A stretch of DNA of 21,507 nt, taken from positions 1 to 21,507 of the forward strand of contig JAYUSF010000109.1 of NCBI GenBank assembly GCA_043755815.1, read 5' to 3'. A program made the position numbers and the translations under genes. Shown in pieces: positions 8,310-16,214 of this stretch. The notes beneath the pieces were generated by a model. It made no database searches, was not told the DNA's origin, and saw only the letters and a list, made by a program, of their open reading frames with translations. How positions within the stretch are numbered: position 1 is the first letter of the stretch; each line of letters begins with the position of its first letter. The stretch comes from CAIWAH01 sp043755815. Lineage in GTDB: Bacteria > Verrucomicrobiota > Verrucomicrobiia > Limisphaerales > UBA9464.

Positions 8310-10298
8310 TTAGGAGACTGTGGATTGGCTTCGGGAAGCGACTCCGCCCGCAGAGAACTGCGCCCGCACATCAGCAACCACGCGGTCGACTGAAAGACCG
8401 TATTTCGCCCGCAGATAGTCCACCGAGCTGGCGTGCTCGACGAATTGATCCGGCCACGAGATTCTCAAAACATGGGTCTGAATCCCCGCTTCGTTGAAGC
8501 TTTCCAAAACCGCGCTGCCATAGCCGCCAGCAGCGACGTGGTCTTCCATGGTCACGATCAAATCGGCCGTTTGCCCGAAGTAGCCGTGAATTTGGCGATC
8601 GATCGGCTTGAAGAAGCGAGGATTGATCACTGCAGCGTCAATACCCTCAGCGACAAGTATTTCTGCCGCATTTCTGGCCAGTGTTAGCATCGGTCCCAAA
8701 CCGAAGATTGCCACCTTGCGCCCGCCCGAATTGGAAAAATGGCGGATGACTTCCGCGGCGCCGATTTCGACTACAACCGGCTGATCTTTTACCGGGACAC
8801 CTTCGGAATTTCCACGGGGATACCGGATTGCGACCGGATGTTTCTGCAAGGTCGCCGTGAACATCATGTCCTGAAGCTCATCTTCGTTGGAGGGAGCCAT
8901 CCCGATGATCTCCGGCAGGCAACGGAGGTAGGCGATGTCGAAAAGTCCGTGGTGGGTCGGGCCGTCATTGGCACTCAACCCGGCGCGGTCCATGCAAAAA
9001 ATGACCGGTAGATCCTGCAGGCACACGTCGTGGTGTATGCAGTCGTAGGCGCGCTGGAGGAAGGTGCTGTAAATTGCCACGACCGGATGAAATCCCATCG
9101 TCGCCATGCCGGCCGCGAAGATCACGGCATGTTCCTCGGCGATGCCGACATCGTAATACTGCTGGGGTAAAGCCTGTTCCAGCAACTTCAGGCTGGTCCC
9201 GGTTGGCATGGCCGCCGTGATCCCAACGACATTCTTGTTCTGCTGGCAAAGTTTCACCATCGTCCGGCCAAAGGCATCCTGCCACATGGGCGGCGCGCCA
9301 GGTTTCGGCGGGGGGGTTTGGCCAGTTTGGACATCGTAAGGTCCCAAGCCGTGGAATTTTTCCGGGTGCTTGAGCGCTGCTTCAAAACCACGCCCTTTTT
9401 GAGTCAGAACATGGATCACCACCGGTTCGGTGCAGGTCTTGGCGAATTCCAGAGTGCTGATCAGTTGATCCAGATTATGCCCGTCGATCGGGCCCAGATA
9501 GCGAAGCCCGAATTCCTCGAACAACAGTGCCGAGCCATGTCCGCCCCGACCGTCGGCGTCCAGTTTTCCGCCGGTCTGCTCCAAACCGACCGCGTTCGCA
9601 ACGCCCTTGAGCGCCTCTTCTGCCTTTTGCCCCAGCATTGAGACCAACTGACCCTTCGGCAGCTTTTTCAGCCAGTGGCCAAACTCTTCGCGCAGCCGAT
9701 TGTAGCGCGGATTGGTGGTCAGCTTGCCGAGGTAGGTCGAAATGGCCCCGACGTTCTTGGCAATGGACCACTCGTTGTCGTTCAGGATGCCGATGAACCT
9801 CTTGGTCGTGTGCGCGATGTTGTTGAGCGCTTCAAAGGAAATCCCGTTCGTGAGCGCGGCGTCGCCAAAGACACAGACGACATGCTCGTCCGTCTTGCGC
9901 TGATCCCGCGCCGCGCACATGCCAAGCGCGGCGGAAAGGGCCGTGCCGGCGTGTCCGGCACCGTAGCAGTCGTGCTCGGACTCGGTCCGGAGCGCGAAGC
10001 CGTTCAATCCGTCCGTTGTCCGGATCGTATGAAAGCGGTCCTTGCGGCCGGTCAGGAGCTTATGGACATAGACCTGGTGGCTCACGTCCCAGACGAACTT
10101 GTCCTTCGGCGTCTCAAAGCAGCGGTGCATGGCGACGGTCAGTTCGACCACGCCGAGATTGGGGCCGAGATGGCCGCCGTTCTTGGCGAGCTTGGTGATG
10201 AGTTCGGTTCGGATATCCGCCGCCAGCTCCACCAGCTGTTCAGGCGTGAGTTTCTTCACGTGCGACGGATGATCTACCATGTCGAGATAACGGCTCAT
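8310..10298 (-). CDS. dxs: 1-deoxy-D-xylulose-5-phosphate synthase
   Basis: 662 residues, slightly longer than the usual 620-640. It condenses pyruvate with glyceraldehyde 3-phosphate using thiamine diphosphate, the entry step of the MEP isoprenoid pathway, and also feeds thiamine and pyridoxal synthesis. Near the N-terminus GGHLGPNLGVVELT (41-54) is the classic Dxs/transketolase motif. FVWDVSHQ (68-75) and GYxxxH-type spacing follow. The ThDP/Mg motif begins at G145-D146 and continues through EALNNIA (156-162). The pyrimidine domain has GIAEEHAVIFAAG with the catalytic glutamate and DRAGLSANDGPTHHG. A transketolase C-terminal domain closes the protein. It lies 60 bp downstream of xseB, an arrangement common in bacteria (xseB-ispA-dxs), but ispA is absent here. 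The start is ATG at 10298. The assignment is secure. Confidence 0.97.
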   Translation of the reverse strand: MSRYLDMVDHPSHVKKLTPEQLVELAADIRTELITKLAKNGGHLGPNLGVVELTVAMHRCFETPKDKFVWDVSHQVYVHKLLTGRKDRFHTIRTTDGLNGFALRTESEHDCYGAGHAGTALSAALGMCAARDQRKTDEHVVCVFGDAALTNGISFEALNNIAHTTKRFIGILNDNEWSIAKNVGAISTYLGKLTTNPRYNRLREEFGHWLKKLPKGQLVSMLGQKAEEALKGVANAVGLEQTGGKLDADGRGGHGSALLFEEFGLRYLGPIDGHNLDQLISTLEFAKTCTEPVVIHVLTQKGRGFEAALKHPEKFHGLGPYDVQTGQTPPPKPGAPPMWQDAFGRTMVKLCQQNKNVVGITAAMPTGTSLKLLEQALPQQYYDVGIAEEHAVIFAAGMATMGFHPVVAIYSTFLQRAYDCIHHDVCLQDLPVIFCMDRAGLSANDGPTHHGLFDIAYLRCLPEIIGMAPSNEDELQDMMFTATLQKHPVAIRYPRGNSEGVPVKDQPVVVEIGAAEVIRHFSNSGGRKVAIFGLGPMLTLARNAAEILVAEGIDAAVINPRFFKPIDRQIHGYFGQTADLIVTMEDHVAAGGYGSAVLESFNEAGIQTHVLRISWPDQFVEHASSVDYLRAKYGLSVDRVVADVRAQFSAGGVASRSQSTVS

Positions 10299-10358
10299 TC
10301 TTGTTAACTGTTTCCGGAAAATCGGCGAAATACTGCCTGTGGCAAACGGCCGGGCCGC

Positions 10359-10652
10359 TCAGTCGGCCAAGGTCGAATCAACCTCGGGCACCGGCTTCAA
10401 ATCGAACCGGCCGGCCAAGGTTTTTTCCAGCTTTTGAACCCGGACTTCGGCGGCGGTGAGCTGCGCTTGGCAAACCTGCGCCAACTGGGTGCCTTCTTCG
10501 AACCGCGCCAGCAGTTGCTCCAAGGGAAGTTCGCTGGATTCCATAGCCTCAACGATGGACTCCAGTTTCTTCAATGCCTCTTCGAACGGAAGTCCGGCTT
10601 CCGGGGGGGCAGCTTTTCCAGCTTTGGACACGTGCGCGGAACCTAGGGGCAT
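10359..10652 (-). CDS. xseB: Exodeoxyribonuclease VII small subunit
   Basis: 97 residues, typical of XseB once a short N-terminal tail is discounted. The core runs from LPFEEALKKLESIVEAMES (about 21-39) through ELPLEQLLARFEEGTQLA (41-58) to the coiled-coil helix ending VQKLEKTL. This is the two-helix hairpin of the family, which decorates the XseA catalytic subunit in degradation of single-stranded DNA. The Ala/Pro-rich residues 1-20 are not conserved, so the true start may lie a few codons further in. xseA is not in the window. It sits 109 bp downstream of apt and 60 bp upstream of dxs on the same strand. Confidence 0.92.
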   Translation of the reverse strand: MPLGSAHVSKAGKAAPPEAGLPFEEALKKLESIVEAMESSELPLEQLLARFEEGTQLAQVCQAQLTAAEVRVQKLEKTLAGRFDLKPVPEVDSTLAD

Positions 10653-10761
10653 TGACCGGACCTTGCCTAGCGGATTTCACCGCCCCCCTGACCCGGAAAA
10701 GCCGCCCGCGTTGATCCGGTGGGTCGTAAATCGTTGTAAACGCAGGGGAACGACCCTTCTT

Positions 10762-11292
10762 TCAGTAGGAAATCAGGGACCGGACGGGATGCCCCGAAAG
10801 CCGCTCGCGGCCGGCCAGGAACTTGAGTTCGATGAGGAAATCGAGGCCCACGATCTGTGCACCCAACTTTTCGAGCAGCCGCACCGTGGCGGCGGCGGTG
10901 CCTCCGGTCGCCAGCAGGTCGTCCACCAGAAGCACCCGTTCACCCGCCTTCACGGCGTCGACATGGACGGCCACGGTGGCGGACCCATATTCCAAGTCGT
11001 AGCTTTGCTCGTGGGTGTTCCAAGGCAGCTTCCCTTTCTTCCGGACCGGCACAAATCCGGCCCCGAGCTTGATGGCGGCCACCGCCCCGAAGATGAAGCC
11101 CCGGGCGTCGATCCCGACCACCTTTTGGACGTTGGCCGAACGGTGAGCCTCCACGAGGAGGCTCATCGCCCCCTCAAACAGCCGGGCGTCAGCGAGCACG
11201 GGGGTGATGTCCTTGAACTGAATGCCGGGCTTCGGGAAATCTGGCACGTTGCGGATGGCCGCGGCGAGTTCTGCGATGGTGACTTGGCTCAT
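10762..11292 (-). CDS. apt: Adenine phosphoribosyltransferase
   Basis: 176 residues, the normal length. It salvages adenine with PRPP to give AMP in the cytoplasm. The N-terminus has IRNVPDFPKPGIQFKDITP (13-31), the family hallmark. GIDARGFIFGAVAA (60-73) and the flexible-loop segment VRKKGKLPW (83-91) follow. The PRPP-binding motif is VLLVDDLLATGGTA (120-133). ATG at 11292; no clear Shine-Dalgarno is seen. It lies 81 bp downstream of the kinase-like gene and 109 bp upstream of xseB. The assignment is secure. Confidence 0.97.
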   Translation of the reverse strand: MSQVTIAELAAAIRNVPDFPKPGIQFKDITPVLADARLFEGAMSLLVEAHRSANVQKVVGIDARGFIFGAVAAIKLGAGFVPVRKKGKLPWNTHEQSYDLEYGSATVAVHVDAVKAGERVLLVDDLLATGGTAAATVRLLEKLGAQIVGLDFLIELKFLAGRERLSGHPVRSLISY

Positions 11293-11373
11293 GGTGACTT
11301 GTTCGGGCGCGTTGTGCGGGAGCGAACTGAGCGGGTCAAGCCGGCGGAAGCTGCTCAGCAGGGGCGTCGTCGG

Positions 11374-12195
11374 TCAGACCAGCAGCGCCTGCCTCAACTC
11401 ATGCACCAGCACGCTGGTGATCGGGTAGCGGCGGGTCATGTCCTGTTCGAGGCATTTCAGGACGATTCGCTCCAGTTCCGGGGGAATATCCCCGTTGACC
11501 TCGCGCGGGGGGATGAACTCCTTCCGGTTCATCTGCCGGCGCAGCACTTCGTCGGCATTCTCACCGGGAAACGGCTTCTTGAAGGTCAGCAGCTCATAGG
11601 CGCTGACTCCCCACGCCCAGAGGTCGGCCCGGTGGTCCACTGGCTGCTTGAGCAACTGCTCTGGCGCCATGTAAAGCGGCGTTCCAGAGAGTTTGTCCAG
11701 TTTGCGGGGCGGGTTCGGAATCGGCTGGGCGAGGTCGAAGTCGATGAGACGGAGGCTACCATTGCGCGTGAGCAGCACGTTTTCGGGCTTGATGTCCAGA
11801 TGCATGAAGCCGCGGTCGTGCACCACTTCCATCGCCGCCGCAAAGTCGATCAGCACCCGTGCAATGTCGTCGGTCAACACCGGGTCGCTCGCCGCCATCA
11901 GCAGCTTCAGGTTGGAGCCTTCCACGTATTCCAAAACCAGCGCCAATTCGCCCCCAATCTTGCCGTGTTCGACGTAGCCGATGATGAATTCGCCGTCCTG
12001 GCACGCCTGCAACGTTGTCGCGCCGGTGTTGAAACGTTTGCGTTCGGTAAAGGCAAACGCCGTATTGTTCAACATCAGGCGGACTGCGAACGGGCGACCG
12101 GCCTCGTTGGTGGCCAGCCAGATCTCCGACATGCCGCCGGCGTTGATCGGCTCATGCAGCGTGTAGATTCCCAGTTTCTGGCCGGCTGTCGGCAT
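11374..12195 (-). CDS. Protein kinase-like protein with degraded catalytic motifs (probable pseudokinase)
   Basis: 273 residues from ATG 12195, a single Ser/Thr kinase fold without transmembrane segment or extra domains. The frame is open upstream to 12387, but those 64 residues lack kinase character. Relative to PknB-type kinases, the glycine loop reads INAGGMSEIW (17-26; first and third Gly replaced), the ATP-anchoring Lys is Arg (AVR, R39), and the helix-C Glu is Gly (RFNTGA, G58). HRD is HLD (132-134) and DFG is DFD (152-154). Retained are catalytic D134, K136, N139, metal-binding D152, GTPLYMAPE (171-179) and the DLWAWGV helix. The fold is clear. Loss of the Lys-Glu pair suggests it binds ATP poorly or signals without catalysis; some bacterial kinases do tolerate changes at the HRD Arg and DFG Gly. 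It diverges from comF and precedes apt by 81 bp. The substrate is unknown. Confidence 0.88.
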   Translation of the reverse strand: MPTAGQKLGIYTLHEPINAGGMSEIWLATNEAGRPFAVRLMLNNTAFAFTERKRFNTGATTLQACQDGEFIIGYVEHGKIGGELALVLEYVEGSNLKLLMAASDPVLTDDIARVLIDFAAAMEVVHDRGFMHLDIKPENVLLTRNGSLRLIDFDLAQPIPNPPRKLDKLSGTPLYMAPEQLLKQPVDHRADLWAWGVSAYELLTFKKPFPGENADEVLRRQMNRKEFIPPREVNGDIPPELERIVLKCLEQDMTRRYPITSVLVHELRQALLV

Positions 12196-12210
12196 GTGTT
12201 TCGAAGGCGC

Positions 12211-12220
12211 GGTAGCTACC
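12211..12220. promoter_or_regulatory. 10-nt palindrome just upstream of the kinase-like gene
   Basis: GGTAGCTACC is a perfect palindrome flanked by GGCGC on the left and GCGCC on the right (three bases further out), ending 16 bp before the ATG at 12195 on the minus strand. It would also form a stem in the leader RNA over the ribosome-binding region. It may affect translation or be chance; if a further upstream start were used it would be coding. Confidence 0.25.
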
Positions 12221-12367
12221 ACAGCGCCAAGTCCCGTAAAAGGTTTTCGCTCTGGGAAATCCTCGGGGCTCGCGAAATTGCCCACGAAATCCGTAGTCTG
12301 CGTCCGTTCTCGGCCTGCCGAAGGGTGTCGGCGGGTCCGCATTTGCAGGTGTCCCAGTCGTCCAAGT

Positions 12368-12396
12368 CGGGGACCTATCCCCGGCATTGGTTTTTT
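12368..12396 (+). other. Short hairpin followed by a T-run in the kinase/comF divergent gap
   Basis: CGGGGA (12368-12373) pairs with TCCCCG (12378-12383) around CCTA, and six T residues follow at 12391-12396 after a seven-base spacer. It lies on the comF side of the 266-bp divergent region. The spacer is too long for a standard intrinsic terminator, so it is at most a weak leader element. I see no convincing -35/-10 pair in this gap. Confidence 0.2.
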
Positions 12397-12461
12397 CTGA
12401 AGGACCGAAGACGATCGGGCAGGATTCGCCTCGATTCAACAGGTCGAATCCGACGCCAGCA

Positions 12462-13247
12462 GTGAAATTCGGAGCGAAACGCACATGGGAAGCCGTGGCC
12501 GGATGGGTCTATCCCAATGCCTGCCAGCTTTGTGGGGACCGGCGTTCGACGGCGGCAGAAGGTTACGTCTGCTCCCAGTGTTGGAGCGGACTCCGCTTCA
12601 TCCAGCCGCCCTATTGCCGGCGGTGTGGCCTGCCATTTCAGGGCGCCATCACGCAGGAGTTTGAGTGCGCCAACTGCCAGGATGTTGAGCTTGCCTTCGA
12701 CTTTGCCCGCGCGGCGGTGGTGGCCGACGGCATCGCTTTGGAGGTGATTCACCGCTTCAAATACCAGGGCGAACTTTGGTTCGAGCCGTTCCTCGGTGAC
12801 CTGCTGCGCCGGGCGGCCGGTCCGGCCTTCAGGCCGGCCGATTTCCACGGCCTCGTCCCGGTGCCGTTGCATCCGGTGCGGGAACGGGAGCGCGAATTTA
12901 ATCAGGCTGAACGGCTCGCCCGCTTTCTTGGCAAACACTTTGGACTGCCCGTCCGGGCGGACTTGGTCCGTAGGATCGAATCCACGCGGACCCAGACCCG
13001 GCTTTCGCGGGACGAGCGAGCTGAAAATGTCCGCCGCGCATTCTCGGCCGCGACGGCGTCGAAACTGCGGGGCCAGCGGCTGCTGGTGATCGATGATGTC
13101 CTGACCACGGGAGCCACCACGGACGCTGTCGCCCGCGTGTTGCGCAAACTGGGTGCGGAATCGGTCGGAGTATTGACAGCCGCCCGCGCGACTCTGGACG
13201 GCGCAGGTTTGCCACCAGGTCTCGCGGAGAACACTTACCCTCAATAA
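12462..13247 (+). CDS. comF: ComF family phosphoribosyltransferase-like protein
   Basis: About 261 residues. Four CxxC pairs (C21/C24, C37/C40, C52/C55, C69/C72) make the N-terminal zinc-binding part. The family core follows: HRFKYQGE (97-104), LVPVPLHPVREREREFNQAERLA (131-153, with Glu where Gly usually precedes FNQA), TRTQTRLSRDERAENVRRAF (175-194) and the PRPP-loop motif LLVIDDVLTTGATT (207-220). ComF proteins are linked to DNA uptake in competent bacteria and to restart of stalled replication in others. The biochemical role here is not shown. GTG at 12462 is chosen because conserved sequence begins shortly after. GTG at 12495 has a better GGGA-type ribosome site, and a TTG at 12387 would add 25 unlikely residues. 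It diverges from the kinase-like gene. Confidence 0.9.
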   Translation: MKFGAKRTWEAVAGWVYPNACQLCGDRRSTAAEGYVCSQCWSGLRFIQPPYCRRCGLPFQGAITQEFECANCQDVELAFDFARAAVVADGIALEVIHRFKYQGELWFEPFLGDLLRRAAGPAFRPADFHGLVPVPLHPVREREREFNQAERLARFLGKHFGLPVRADLVRRIESTRTQTRLSRDERAENVRRAFSAATASKLRGQRLLVIDDVLTTGATTDAVARVLRKLGAESVGVLTAARATLDGAGLPPGLAENTYPQ

Positions 13248-13329
13248 CCCGTCCCCAGCGTCAGTCTCCGGGACCGTCGCGGTTCCCTCGGGTGAAGGTG
13301 CGCGGCAGGCGCGCAAACAGGTTCTCAAG

Positions 13330-13617
13330 CCCGAGCCGCACCTCTTCGTGTCGTTCCTGGCCCACCGTTTGCAAATGACGCTCAAAGCGCGGCTGCGCCG
13401 CAGCGCCAGCGGGCACACGCCGCGGGCCGCGCTGGAAAAGTTCGCGACGGTGGAGATGATCGACGTGCATCTGCCGACGACCGACGGACGCGAAATCATC
13501 ATGGCCCGCCATACGCAGCCCGAGAAAGACCTCCAACTCCTGCTCGACCAGCTCAAGCTGGAGCCGCCCGCGCAAGGCCCGCCGAAGATCCAAGCGCCGC
13601 CACCCGTCGCGAACTGA
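13330..13617 (+). pseudogene. C-terminal remnant of an IS1634-type (IS4-like) transposase
   Basis: The stretch from HLFVSFLAHRLQMTLKARLR through EKFATVEMIDVHLPTTDG and the QPEKDLQLLLDQLKL segment to a Pro-rich tail matches the conserved C-terminal end of IS1634-family transposases (consensus as I know it: ahiFvaFLAycLqvTLr ... LPTTDGR ... yTQPe). Only about 90 of more than 500 residues remain, so the DDE catalytic core is missing. The frame stays open back to 13261, but homology seems to begin near 13336, so the upstream junction lies between the comF stop (13247) and there. I could not recognise an intact terminal inverted repeat after 13617. It is a relic and not mobile on its own. Confidence 0.7.
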
Positions 13618-13774
13618 CCCCGTCTGCAGGGCAAACCTTTGGGTAAAAGCTTTTGAAATACGCCTGTTCCCGCGCCTCCCACCCGCCAGTCCGCCAAGTC
13701 GGGTTAACGCCGCGTTGGATTGGAGGAAAGCAATGGGCTCCGTGCGTCGCCTTCTCCGGGATTGTCGCCCCTCA
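13618..13774. other. Convergent intergenic gap, no gene recognised
   Basis: This is the stretch between the transposase remnant and the end of the DUF58 gene. It has a small AAAAGCTTTT palindrome but no clear terminator, repeat copy or coding character. It may include the right flank of the vanished IS element. Confidence 0.4.
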
Positions 13775-13801
13775 ACCGGAACAGTGCGTCACGGCTCCGG
13801 T
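13775..13801 (-). terminator. Imperfect hairpin at the end of the MoxR operon
   Basis: ACCGGA (13775-13780) pairs with TCCGGT (13796-13801); inside it GTG pairs with CAC across a three-base loop, leaving a symmetric 3x3 internal bulge. It overlaps the first base of the DUF58 stop codon triplet at 13801-13803. There is no T-run, so this is only a candidate end-of-operon structure. Confidence 0.25.
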
Positions 13802-15180
13802 CAGATCAACTGTCGGGCCTTCACGTCAAGGTATTGGCGGATCAGCAGGCTGGTCATGGATTCGTGGTCGCTCACGGCGAAGCGGACGTTGTGCCGGCGC
13901 AACGTCTGTTCGAGGGCCCGCAAACGTTGCCAACGCAGGTGTCCGCCCAACGCCGCGTAGAGATCGTCGCCGGTTTCCATCCGCCGGTCGGGCGTGAAGA
14001 CCGGTTCGGCGCCGGGTGGCCGTGGTTGAATTACCTGCACAAGGTGTTGCCGCGACAGGAGCCCGATCCCGCGTCCGAAACTCTCCGCCAGCACTGAGTC
14101 ATCCAATGCGGTGAGGAAGACCAGCAGCGCCCGGCGACGGAGCCGCAGGCGCAACGTTGTGCAGAGATCCTCGAAGTCGGGTGAAACGGGACGGGAATGA
14201 AGGTGGTGCAGGGCGTCGCGGCAGACCGCGAAATGACCGCGACCGGAACGCGCCCGCACGAATTGACGAACCCGGTCGTCAAAGGCGACGACGCCGAACA
14301 GATCGCCCTGCCGTTCGGCCACGGCCGCCAGCAGCAGGGCGGCCGACAGGCACCGGTCGAGCACCGTTTCCGGTTCCGGGACGGGCGCAGCCGTCGCGGC
14401 CCCGTCGATTGATTCCTTCTCCGGGTGGGCACACGGCCGCGCCGACAGGCGCGATGCGTCGATCACCAGGTAAACCTCCTGGGTGCGCTCGAGTTGGAAG
14501 ACCTTGGTCACCGGATGCTGTCGTTTGGCCGTGGCGCGCCAGTGGATGTCCTCGGCCGGGTCACCGGGAAGATATTCGCGCAGTTTCTCGAATTCGCGGC
14601 CCTTGCCCACGAGGCGCTGGGCGTGAGCCCCGTTGCCTCCCCGATTGAGGAACACGGCGGCCACGGTGCGCTGTTCCGTCCGCAGATCGGGATAGCTGCG
14701 GATCTCGCACGCGGTGGGAATGCTCCGGCGAACGTGCCAGAGGCCAAAGGGCGAGGGTGTTTCGAGGTGGGCGGTCGGAATGTTGAAGCGTCCCCGAAAC
14801 CGTGCCGTTAGGGGCCATTGCAGGGTGGCCGCCACGCTGGCGATGGGCAGTTGCAACCGCCGCGTTTCCTCCGGGGACGTCAGCTCCGCCGCGAGGGCGA
14901 GGCCGACGCGGAGCGGAAGATCGCGGTTGGTGCGGTTGTGCAATTGCACGACCAGGCTGCCGACACGTCCCCGGGTCAGCCGCAAGACCGGCGGCAGGGT
15001 CAGCGCGAGTCCGTTCAGCGCGGTCGTGGCGCGCACGGCGTCGATGGCAGCCAGCAGGACGAACAGTGCGATCGCGCCGACGGTGAGGCCGGCCACATCC
15101 GGAAAGAGCCCCGCCAGCGCCGCCAGCGGCACAACCACGATCGCCGTGAGGCGCAGCAGCTTCTGGGAGGGAACAATCAT
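13801..15180 (-). CDS. DUF58 domain-containing membrane protein
   Basis: 459 residues. Two hydrophobic helices lie near 8-26 and 29-48, then a beta-sandwich-like region. The DUF58 signature is at 195-230: REFEKLREYLPGDPAEDIHW followed by RATAKR. VYLVIDASR (236-244) begins a von Willebrand A-like fold with only a partial MIDAS motif (D241, S243). DUF58 proteins are the usual partner of MoxR ATPases and are thought to work with them in assembly or maturation of envelope or multi-protein complexes. It is the last gene of the operon, 61 bp after MoxR, the largest gap within it. The family call is firm; the client is unknown. Confidence 0.93.
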   Translation of the reverse strand: MIVPSQKLLRLTAIVVVPLAALAGLFPDVAGLTVGAIALFVLLAAIDAVRATTALNGLALTLPPVLRLTRGRVGSLVVQLHNRTNRDLPLRVGLALAAELTSPEETRRLQLPIASVAATLQWPLTARFRGRFNIPTAHLETPSPFGLWHVRRSIPTACEIRSYPDLRTEQRTVAAVFLNRGGNGAHAQRLVGKGREFEKLREYLPGDPAEDIHWRATAKRQHPVTKVFQLERTQEVYLVIDASRLSARPCAHPEKESIDGAATAAPVPEPETVLDRCLSAALLLAAVAERQGDLFGVVAFDDRVRQFVRARSGRGHFAVCRDALHHLHSRPVSPDFEDLCTTLRLRLRRRALLVFLTALDDSVLAESFGRGIGLLSRQHLVQVIQPRPPGAEPVFTPDRRMETGDDLYAALGGHLRWQRLRALEQTLRRHNVRFAVSDHESMTSLLIRQYLDVKARQLI

Positions 15181-15241
15181 ACGATCGGTGAGTCGCCTGG
15201 AAGGCCGTCGTGGCCGGGCTTTGCTTCAACCGCACACCTGC

Positions 15242-16207
15242 TCACCGGGGCACCGCGACGGTTTCGAGGATTCGGCTGACCACCTCCTCGACGCTCGTGC
15301 CTTCGATCTCGAATTCCGGTCGCAACACGAGGCGGTGTCCCAGCACCGGCACGGCGAGGAACTTGATGTCGTCGGGCGTGACGAAGTCCCGGTCCTGCAA
15401 CGCGGCGAGCGCCCGGGCCGCCAGCAAAATCGCCTGTGAAGCGCGCGGACCGGCCCCGACCAGCACGCTTTCATTGGCGCGGGTGGCACGGACGACGTCG
15501 ACGGCGTAGGCAAGCAACTCCGGCTGCACGGTCACGTTGCGCAGTTCCCGCCTCAGCGCGGCGAGGCGTTCGGCGGACACGATCGGTTTCACCTCGCCGG
15601 AGCCGAGCACCTGTTCCGGCGAGTCCGTTCCCAGCGTCCGTCGGGCCAGCGACAGCTCGTCGTCCCGCTCCGGGCAGGGCATCACGACTTTGAGGAGGAA
15701 ACGGTCACGCTGGGCCTCGGGCAGCGGATACGTGCCTTCGCTCTCGATCGGATTCTGCGTGGCGAACACGGTGAAGTTCTCCGGCAACGTGTGCGTGTCG
15801 CGGTCGATGGTGACGGTCCGTTCCTGCATCGCCTGCAACAGCGCCGACTGTGTCTTGGCCGGGGCCCGGTTGATCTCGTCGGCGAGCAGGAAGGTGGTGA
15901 AGACCGGCCCCTTCACGAGGCTGAACTCGTTCCGGGCGAGATTGAAGACGTGGGTGCCCGTGATGTCGGCCGGCATGAGGTCCGGCGTGAACTGGATGCG
16001 GCCGAAGTCGCAGCCCAGCACTGCGGCGAGCGTCCGGACGAGCAGCGTCTTCGCCACGCCGGGAACACCTTCAATCAGGGCGTGCTGATTTGTGGCGACG
16101 GCAACGAGCGCAAGGTCCACTACGGGTTGCTGGCCAATGATGACCTTGCCGATCTCGTGGCGGGCGGAGATGAGCACGTCCTTGAAATGATCGAGGGAAA
16201 CTTCCAT
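15242..16207 (-). CDS. MoxR family AAA+ ATPase
   Basis: 321 residues, the normal MoxR length, cytoplasmic. Walker A is GVPGVAKT (47-54), Walker B FLLADEINR (106-114), followed by AKTQSALLQAMQER (117-130). Sensor 1 is ATQNPIESEGTYPLPEAQRDRF (149-170). A C-terminal helical lid completes the AAA_3/AAA_lid_2 architecture. MoxR proteins act as chaperone-like ATPases that remodel partner complexes, usually with vWA/DUF58 partners encoded alongside, as here (DUF58 after, DUF4350 and DUF4129 before). The ATG at 16207 lies 7 bp after the DUF4350 stop. All core motifs look intact, so the ATPase should be active. Confidence 0.96.
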   Translation of the reverse strand: MEVSLDHFKDVLISARHEIGKVIIGQQPVVDLALVAVATNQHALIEGVPGVAKTLLVRTLAAVLGCDFGRIQFTPDLMPADITGTHVFNLARNEFSLVKGPVFTTFLLADEINRAPAKTQSALLQAMQERTVTIDRDTHTLPENFTVFATQNPIESEGTYPLPEAQRDRFLLKVVMPCPERDDELSLARRTLGTDSPEQVLGSGEVKPIVSAERLAALRRELRNVTVQPELLAYAVDVVRATRANESVLVGAGPRASQAILLAARALAALQDRDFVTPDDIKFLAVPVLGHRLVLRPEFEIEGTSVEEVVSRILETVAVPR

Positions 16208-16214
16208 GGGGATA

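Noticed and set aside
10456..12465. A 669-codon plus-strand open frame
   Set aside because: It runs antisense through xseB, apt and the kinase-like gene, which are clear families; high GC makes long antisense frames common.
12375..13697. A 440-codon minus-strand open frame
   Set aside because: It is antisense to comF and the transposase remnant, whose protein motifs are unambiguous.
13653..13997. A short plus-strand frame after the transposase remnant
   Set aside because: It has no motif, Arg/Pro-rich composition typical of GC-rich noise, and overlaps the DUF58 3' end.
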